Assembly: GCA_964420035.1 (NCBI GenBank)
Contig: CAYQQR010000036.1
Coordinates: 1-45,257, forward strand
Direction of reading: 5' to 3'
Length of the DNA: 45,257 nt
DNA from: CAYQQR01 sp964420035
GTDB lineage: Bacteria; Bacteroidota; Bacteroidia; Bacteroidales; SM23-62
Positions 41,489 to 45,257 of this stretch are shown piece by piece (within the stretch, counting starts at the first letter, position 1; each line of letters starts with the position of its first letter). Made by a program: the position numbers and the translations under genes. Under the pieces are notes generated by a model. The model did not search any database, was not told the DNA's origin, and saw only the letters and a program-made list of their open reading frames with translations.

Positions 41489-41508
41489 AAACGAACATAT
41501 GTTCGTTT
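41489..41508. promoter_or_regulatory. Palindromic operator upstream of the DUF134 gene
   Basis: A perfect 20-bp palindrome with core CGAACATATGTTCG. It occupies the place of the -33 element relative to the -7 box at 41513, so a protein bound here should block transcription. The half-site GAAC-N4-GTTC recurs at 42756-42787. Confidence 0.78.
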
Positions 41509-41512
41509 TTTT

Positions 41513-41520
41513 TATCTTTG
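41513..41520 (+). promoter_or_regulatory. -7 box of the DUF134 gene
   Basis: TATCTTTG, a perfect TAnnTTTG, starting 5 bp after the palindrome. The predicted leader is about 27 nt to the ATG at 41554, which rules against translation from the TTG at 41518. Confidence 0.68.
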
Positions 41521-41553
41521 TATGCAGGTCAAGTATTGCTTAATACTCTAACA

Positions 41554-41946
41554 ATGCCCAATCGCAAACGCCAACGGAGGATCGGGAAGCCGCCCGTCAT
41601 GGAAGGCTATAAGCCTTTTGGCATTCCCATGAGGAAGTTGGAATCAGTAAGTTTATTATACGAGGAATATGAGGCCCTCCGGCTGGCCGACTATGAGGAT
41701 CTCACCCATGAGGAGGCCGCGAAAAAAATGGATATCTCCCGGCCCACCTTTACCCGTTTGTACACACAGGCACGCAAAAATATTGCCATGGCCTTTGTAG
41801 AGGGTAAATCCATCCTGATACAGGGCGGACATTATGTTACGGAAGATTATTGGTACCGTTGCAGGGAATGTAATGAAACCATGGTAACCCTCAAACCTGC
41901 AGATCATTGCAGAAAATGTGATTCTGAAGAACTGGAACCTTTATAG
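41554..41946 (+). CDS. DUF134 HTH / zinc-ribbon protein, probable regulator
   Basis: 130 residues from the ATG at 41554. The N-terminal basic RKRQRRIGKPPVMEGYKPFG segment and the sigma region-4-like helix-turn-helix (LLYEEYEALRLADYEDLTHEEAAKKMDISRPTFTRLY region, about 33-70) are diagnostic of DUF134 (UPF0251). The C-terminus has two Cys pairs (CRECNE and CRKCDSE), a zinc-ribbon-like knuckle that could bind zinc or sense metal or redox state. DUF134 genes commonly sit beside NifX-like and MinD/ferredoxin genes, as here. Its own promoter carries the same palindrome as the next promoter of the cassette, so it is the leading candidate for the repressor; this is inference. It ends 8 bp before the stop of the convergent DUF4405 gene. 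Confidence 0.9.
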   Translation: MPNRKRQRRIGKPPVMEGYKPFGIPMRKLESVSLLYEEYEALRLADYEDLTHEEAAKKMDISRPTFTRLYTQARKNIAMAFVEGKSILIQGGHYVTEDYWYRCRECNETMVTLKPADHCRKCDSEELEPL

Positions 41947-41954
41947 AAGTCGCA

Positions 41955-42692
41955 TCAGGGTTGGCTTGCCCGGTATGTCAAAACAGCCTCCCTCACATCA
42001 CTCATGTGGAAATCGTACTGTTTTCTCAGCCTGCCCAGGCGATAATTCTTTTCTGAATCCGGGATATTGATAAACTGAGCGAGATTATGAACAGGGACAT
42101 CATATTTATCCGCTACCTCCTGTAAGGTCATGTAACCATATACCTCTATCTCCTGGTTTCTTTGGTGCTGGTGCTTCGGTTCTTTTATGACCTTGAAAAC
42201 AGTGTCTTTTTGAACCTTTTCACTGCTCATGGTACGCTTTTTCATGGATTCATTTCTGGAAGCATCCGATTGTTTAAATTCTCTCCGGTGTTTTCGCTCC
42301 AAAGGGACTAACTCAGGATTTATGAACCATGGTACAATAACAAGGCCGATACAAATCAAGGCAAACACCAGGGCCAAAACCTTTCTTAATCCGGGTGCGG
42401 AGACCATGCGGCGAAAGATGCATACAATGATCTGCCAGTTTAATAGAATATGGATCAACAGAAGAAACATAAAGCTGAGACTCACGATCAAATGAACCGT
42501 ACCCCACTGGTGACGGTCCCATCCCAGGAATGTCAGATCAACCCCTGTGCCGTAAATTAGATTTCGCTTGTCTCCCGGGACCAAAACGAATTTGATCAGA
42601 AAACCTATCCCGGCCATGGACATCAATGCCAGGAACATAAAAGCGTCGAGTACCAGTTTGATCTTTATTTTTTCCTTGTACCAGGGTGACAT
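41955..42692 (-). CDS. DUF4405 membrane protein with C-terminal helical domain
   Basis: 245 residues from the ATG at 42692; an upstream TTG adds eight codons and was rejected. Four transmembrane helices (about 12-32, 57-80, 100-118 and a first one partly masked) with His residues in WDRHQWGTVHLIVS and LLIHILLNW, the cytochrome-b-like DUF4405 pattern, so heme binding is possible. After a very basic cytoplasmic linker (ERKHRREFKQSDASRNESMKK region), the last 65 residues (GYMTLQEVADKYDVPVHNLAQFINIP) form a small helical domain also found attached to membrane redox proteins. It diverges from the NifX-like gene, sharing a 130-bp control region with a long palindrome. A role in electron transfer to the Fe-S cassette is plausible but unproven. 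Confidence 0.82.
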   Translation of the reverse strand: MSPWYKEKIKIKLVLDAFMFLALMSMAGIGFLIKFVLVPGDKRNLIYGTGVDLTFLGWDRHQWGTVHLIVSLSFMFLLLIHILLNWQIIVCIFRRMVSAPGLRKVLALVFALICIGLVIVPWFINPELVPLERKHRREFKQSDASRNESMKKRTMSSEKVQKDTVFKVIKEPKHQHQRNQEIEVYGYMTLQEVADKYDVPVHNLAQFINIPDSEKNYRLGRLRKQYDFHMSDVREAVLTYRASQP

Positions 42693-42726
42693 GTATTTTA
42701 AGTTTATCAGACTCAAATCTTGGCTC

Positions 42727-42734
42727 TAAAGTTA
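42727..42734 (-). promoter_or_regulatory. Possible -7 box of the DUF4405 gene
   Basis: TAACTTTA read on the minus strand, one base from TAnnTTTG, 42 bp before the ATG at 42692. Its -33 region abuts the left edge of the palindrome at 42756. Confidence 0.45.
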
Positions 42735-42755
42735 AATAAAGTTATCGCATTCACT

Positions 42756-42787
42756 AAATTTAAATGAACGTATGTTCATTTAAATTT
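42756..42787. promoter_or_regulatory. Long palindromic operator between DUF4405 and NifX-like genes
   Basis: Two perfect 14-bp arms, AAATTTAAATGAAC (42756-42769) and GTTCATTTAAATTT (42774-42787), around the centre GTAT. The core GAAC-GTAT-GTTC matches GAAC-ATAT-GTTC of the DUF134 promoter. It lies directly upstream of a perfect -7 box and next to that of the divergent gene, so one bound dimer could control both. Confidence 0.78.
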
Positions 42788-42788
42788 T

Positions 42789-42796
42789 TATATTTG
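42789..42796 (+). promoter_or_regulatory. -7 box of the NifX-DUF5320-MinD operon
   Basis: TATATTTG, a perfect TAnnTTTG, beginning 2 bp after the palindrome and 34 bp before the ATG at 42823. The -33 position falls inside the operator. Confidence 0.68.
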
Positions 42797-42822
42797 CAGG
42801 TACCATCAGAAAACCACGAGCT

Positions 42823-43149
42823 ATGAAAATTGCTATACCCGCCAGTACGAACAAACCGGAAGCCAAAATGGATGAACGGTTCAGCAGGTGTTCTTTTTTT
42901 TGTATCTATGATCCGGATACCGGAGATATGAGCTTTCCGGAAAATACCTTAAAGGATGGATCCGGGGGCGTAGGACCCCAGGTGGTTGAATTTCTGGCCA
43001 AACAAGGGGTTCAGGAGATCTATACTCCGGAAGTAGGTCCCAGGGCACAAAATATGCTGAACAAATTGGATATTAAGATCAATATGATAGCTTCCGGATC
43101 ATCGATCCGGGATGTTATTGCTTTGTCGAACCAACAAAAAAAAAGTTAA
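42823..43149 (+). CDS. NifX/NifB-family metal-cluster-binding protein
   Basis: 108 residues, a complete dinitrogenase iron-molybdenum cofactor domain: MKIAIPAS at the first strand, the conserved MDERFSRCSFFCIYD, GGVGPQVVEFLAKQGVQEIYTPEVGPRAQNML-type loop and helix, and a C-terminal IRDVIAL. In nitrogen fixers, relatives carry FeMo-co or its precursors. In sulfate reducers the related orange protein holds a Mo-Cu-sulfide cluster and is encoded with MinD-type ATPases. No nif structural genes are present here, so a nitrogenase role is unlikely. Two cysteines (FSRCSFFC) could take part in cluster binding. First gene of a five-member run ending at 45141 (with DUF5320 and two ATPases). Confidence 0.92.
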   Translation: MKIAIPASTNKPEAKMDERFSRCSFFCIYDPDTGDMSFPENTLKDGSGGVGPQVVEFLAKQGVQEIYTPEVGPRAQNMLNKLDIKINMIASGSSIRDVIALSNQQKKS

Positions 43150-43151
43150 TT

Positions 43152-43382
43152 ATGCCAGCAGGAGATCGTACCGGCCCCCTGGGAAAAGGTTCCAGGACCG
43201 GAAGAGGATTGGGATACTGTGAAGGAAATGATCATCCGGGATACGAAAAGGCTCCGGGACAGCGAAGGGGCCCCGGAAGAGGATGGGGCCGCGGACGGGG
43301 CCGTGGAAGAGGTCAGGGCCCGGGTCGCTGTTATGGAAGAGGTTACGGTCGTCGCCAGGGTAGATCTTCGGATGAAGATTAA
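43152..43382 (+). CDS. DUF5320-type Gly/Arg-rich small protein
   Basis: 76 residues. Starts with the diagnostic MPAGDRTGPLGKGSRTGRG-type block followed by a conserved Cys (GLGYCEGND), then a low-complexity stretch of GRG/GQG repeats (residues 38-70) with a second Cys (GRCYGRGYG). The family is known only as a companion of NifX-like, DUF134 and MinD/ferredoxin genes; its function is unknown. The flexible, basic, two-cysteine layout would suit a metal-cluster or RNA/DNA contact, but nothing proves it. It begins 2 bp after the NifX-like stop and ends 27 bp before the first ATPase. Confidence 0.85.
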   Translation: MPAGDRTGPLGKGSRTGRGLGYCEGNDHPGYEKAPGQRRGPGRGWGRGRGRGRGQGPGRCYGRGYGRRQGRSSDED

Positions 43383-43409
43383 GCTCTTTGAAGACCTAAG
43401 ATCCACCCG

Positions 43410-44264
43410 GTGAAGATTGCCATTACCAGCGGAAAAGGAGGGACCGGCAAGACCACGGTCAGTACCGGACTCTATCATGTTCTTACACGCGACCTTCACT
43501 ACCAGGTCCGTTTACTCGATTGTGACGTAGAGGAGCCTGATTGTCACATTTTTATAAAGGCGCCTCTCGGGAAGCGTGTGGCCGTTGAATTCTCTGTTCC
43601 CCTGATACATACGGATCTATGCACTTTTTGCGGCAGGTGTAAAGAAATTTGCGCTTTCAATGCCATTATCCTGCTGCCGTCGGCAGGATTTGCAGAAGTG
43701 GTGCAGGACATGTGCCATGGATGCGGCGCCTGTACCTATGTCTGTCCGGAAGATGGCGCCATTACAGAGTCACCCAAGGAGATCGGAAGGGTGGATCATT
43801 ATGACGACCGGTTACCCGGGACTTTTATCGAGGGAAGGATGCACCCGGGCGGTGCCCTTCAGACCCGGGTGATCCGCGAAACCTTGAACCAGGCCGGTGA
43901 GGCCGATATTCTCCTGTTCGATTCTCCTCCCGGAACATCCTGCCCGGTAGTGGCCACGGTATCACGGGCCGACTATGCCGTTATGGTAACGGAACCCACC
44001 CCATTCGGTTTACACGACCTGAAGCTGATGACAGAGACCGTGAGAAAACTGGATAAAAAACACGGTATCGTCATCAACAAAGCCGGCCTGGATTATCCTC
44101 CCTTATATGAATACATCAGGGAACAGGAGCTCAGACTCCTGGGGGAGATCCCTTTTAAAAGGGAATATGCCGGTGCTTACTCACAGGGAAAGATCCTCGT
44201 GGAAAGCGATCCTTCCCTGAAAAGGACATTCATAAAAATGATCGGGGAAATACTGGATGGATAA
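43410..44264 (+). CDS. MinD-type ATPase with inserted 2[4Fe-4S] ferredoxin (first copy)
   Basis: 284 residues from a GTG start (VKIAITSGKGG). The deviant Walker A GKGGTGKTT carries the signature lysine, so it should work as a dimer like MinD/Mrp. After LLDCDVEEPDCHIF a ferredoxin domain is inserted (about residues 70-120) with eight cysteines: CTFCGRCKEIC and CHGCGACTYVCP, enough for two [4Fe-4S] clusters. The ATPase fold resumes with DILLFDSPPGTSCPVVATVSRADY, MVTEPTPFGLHDL and VINKAG. This is the COG1149 class, thought to move or reduce Fe-S or other metal clusters; two such proteins belong to the ORP gene set of Desulfovibrio. Stop overlaps the next start by 8 bp. Confidence 0.93.
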   Translation: MKIAITSGKGGTGKTTVSTGLYHVLTRDLHYQVRLLDCDVEEPDCHIFIKAPLGKRVAVEFSVPLIHTDLCTFCGRCKEICAFNAIILLPSAGFAEVVQDMCHGCGACTYVCPEDGAITESPKEIGRVDHYDDRLPGTFIEGRMHPGGALQTRVIRETLNQAGEADILLFDSPPGTSCPVVATVSRADYAVMVTEPTPFGLHDLKLMTETVRKLDKKHGIVINKAGLDYPPLYEYIREQELRLLGEIPFKREYAGAYSQGKILVESDPSLKRTFIKMIGEILDG

Positions 44265-45141
44265 AGTTTTCGAAATAGTCATCCTGAGCGGTAAGGGAGG
44301 AACGGGTAAAACCAGTATAGCCGCGGGATTTATTGCTCTGGCAGAAAATGCGGTATGCTGTGATTGCGATGTGGACGCGGCTGACCTGCACCTGGTGCTC
44401 TCACCGGTGATAAATAGGCAGGAATCCTTTGCCAGCGGGGCCAAGGCCGTGATTGATCCGGACGAGTGCACGGCTTGTGATCTGTGTATGGAACTGTGTC
44501 GCTTCCATGCTATTGAAGAAGCGGGAGGCACTTACCTGGTCGATGAATATGCCTGTGAGGGATGCGGTTTATGCGCCGCGGCCTGCCCCGCTGAAGCCAT
44601 CCGGATCGAATCCTACAGGAACAATGAGATTTACTTCGGAGAAAGCCGTTTCGGTCCGATGATCTACGGGAAGCTGGGCATAGCAGAAGAAAATTCGGGC
44701 AGACTGGTCTCGAAGATCCGGCAACTCATAAGAGCCAAAGCGGAGGGAAAACATGCCCGCTTTATCATCACCGACGGTCCGCCCGGTATTGGCTGCCCGG
44801 CGATATCCTCCGTCACGGGTGCCGACCTGGTGATTGCCGTTACCGAACCCACTTTATCCGGCTGGCACGACCTGCAGCGTTTGCTGGATATGGTCTCCCG
44901 CTTCAAAACCCCGGTATGGGTCATCATCAATAAATCAGACCTGAACCCTGAAATGACAGAAAATATCTTGCAGCAGCTGGCCGTGAGGAATATCAGGGTA
45001 CTGGGGCGGCTCCCCTATGAGGAAACCATGATCCATGCCCTGATTGCGGGAAAAACCATTATAGAGTATGAACCGGATGGTCCACTCAGTAAAGCATTAA
45101 AGAAATTCTGGGAACAGATCTCAGATCATTTCCCCAATTGA
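44257..45141 (+). CDS. MinD-type ATPase with inserted 2[4Fe-4S] ferredoxin (second copy)
   Basis: 294 residues, a paralogue of the preceding gene with the same order of parts: SGKGGTGKTS (signature lysine), CDCDVDAADLHLVL, inserted ferredoxin with CTACDLCMELC and CEGCGLCAAACP (about 68-115), IITDGPPGIGCPAISSVTGADL, VTEPTLSGWHDLQRLLDMV and VIINKSDLNP. The two differ at the switch position (DVEEP in the first, DVDAAD here), which is the usual pattern of this gene pair and argues that they form a heterodimer rather than two redundant enzymes. The 8-bp overlap with the first gene supports equal expression. Last gene in the window. Confidence 0.93.
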   Translation: MDKVFEIVILSGKGGTGKTSIAAGFIALAENAVCCDCDVDAADLHLVLSPVINRQESFASGAKAVIDPDECTACDLCMELCRFHAIEEAGGTYLVDEYACEGCGLCAAACPAEAIRIESYRNNEIYFGESRFGPMIYGKLGIAEENSGRLVSKIRQLIRAKAEGKHARFIITDGPPGIGCPAISSVTGADLVIAVTEPTLSGWHDLQRLLDMVSRFKTPVWVIINKSDLNPEMTENILQQLAVRNIRVLGRLPYEETMIHALIAGKTIIEYEPDGPLSKALKKFWEQISDHFPN

Positions 45142-45257
45142 ATATTTATATAGATTTATTATTAATTACCCCTTTAGTGTCATGTCAACTTGAATATGTC
45201 TGTTATTTTACATAACTTGCCATCAAAAACGATGGTACGATACAAAGTGACATTAAC
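45142..45257. other. AT-rich right edge, no gene seen
   Basis: No open frame of note. ATGTCAACTTG (near 45181) is partly mirrored by AAGTGACAT (near 45246) on the other strand, and CATC-AAAAAC-GATG forms a small hairpin. This might be the edge of a mobile element or a control region for the next gene; the window ends too soon to tell. Confidence 0.3.

Noticed and set aside
42823..43149. Nitrogen fixation role for the NifX-like gene
   Set aside because: No nifH, D, K, E, N or B genes are near; the neighbours fit ORP-like cassettes better.
45142..45257. Insertion sequence terminal repeat at the right edge
   Set aside because: Only a short imperfect mirror (ATGTCA with AAGTGACAT) is visible and no transposase; not enough to call.

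Overview
This window reads as chromosomal DNA of a Bacteroidota bacterium, probably of the order Bacteroidales/Marinilabiliales or a relative. The evidence is a SusC/SusD pair, several type IX secretion (T9SS) C-terminal sorting domains, many lipoproteins with short lipoboxes, -7 promoter boxes of the form TAnnTTTG with no strong Shine-Dalgarno sites, and a second-type (MiaA2-like) tRNA dimethylallyltransferase. Phylum is secure; anything finer is inference. No rRNA, tRNA, CRISPR array, phage or transposase gene was seen.

Layout. 1-13 kb is mostly housekeeping: two envelope proteins (one SPOR-like, one outer-membrane barrel with calcium-binding repeats), smpB and miaA back to back, a small membrane protein, an S9 peptidase lipoprotein, a bcp-recA operon, a TPR/PD40/SPOR protein, clpS, and an NfeD-flotillin (floA) pair. 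13-36 kb is a polysaccharide utilisation locus (PUL) that looks built for beta-1,3-glucan (laminarin-like): a membrane-spanning sensor with a cytoplasmic LuxR-like helix-turn-helix, SusC, SusD, a T9SS-exported binding protein, a small lipoprotein, a SGNH/TPR operon, then an operon of GH16 - sugar MFS porter - clan GH-A hydrolase lipoprotein - large GH94-related phosphorylase (GH149-like) - second GH16. The implied route is cleavage outside the cell by two T9SS-exported GH16 enzymes, uptake through SusCD, further trimming by the lipoprotein hydrolase, entry through the MFS porter, and cytoplasmic phosphorolysis to glucose-1-phosphate. 36-41 kb holds a BNR_4-GH105 fusion, a sigma-factor-like protein lacking the region 2 domain, a sugar isomerase-like lipoprotein, a ZIP metal transporter and a small ferredoxin. 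41.5-45.1 kb is a metal/Fe-S cassette: DUF134 HTH/zinc-ribbon protein, DUF4405 membrane protein, NifX-like cofactor-binding protein, a Gly/Arg-rich DUF5320 protein, and two MinD-type ATPases each carrying an inserted 2x[4Fe-4S] ferredoxin domain. The gene set recalls the orange-protein (ORP) clusters of sulfate reducers.

Two regulatory systems can be read from the DNA. (1) Three PUL promoters (susC, the small lipoprotein, the first GH16) each carry two direct 10-bp repeats, consensus WTGATGTAKT, spaced by exactly 11 bp; in all three the second repeat ends exactly 64 bp before the first base of a TAATTTTG/TAATTTAG -7 box. This defines a probable regulon. (2) The DUF134 gene and the DUF4405/NifX divergent promoter each have a GAAC-N4-GTTC palindrome sitting where the -33 element should be, just upstream of perfect TAnnTTTG boxes, which suggests repression by a shared regulator, possibly DUF134 itself. 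In addition, at least six intergenic sites carry tandem heptanucleotide repeats, a different heptamer at most sites; two of the arrays begin on the stop codon of the preceding gene.
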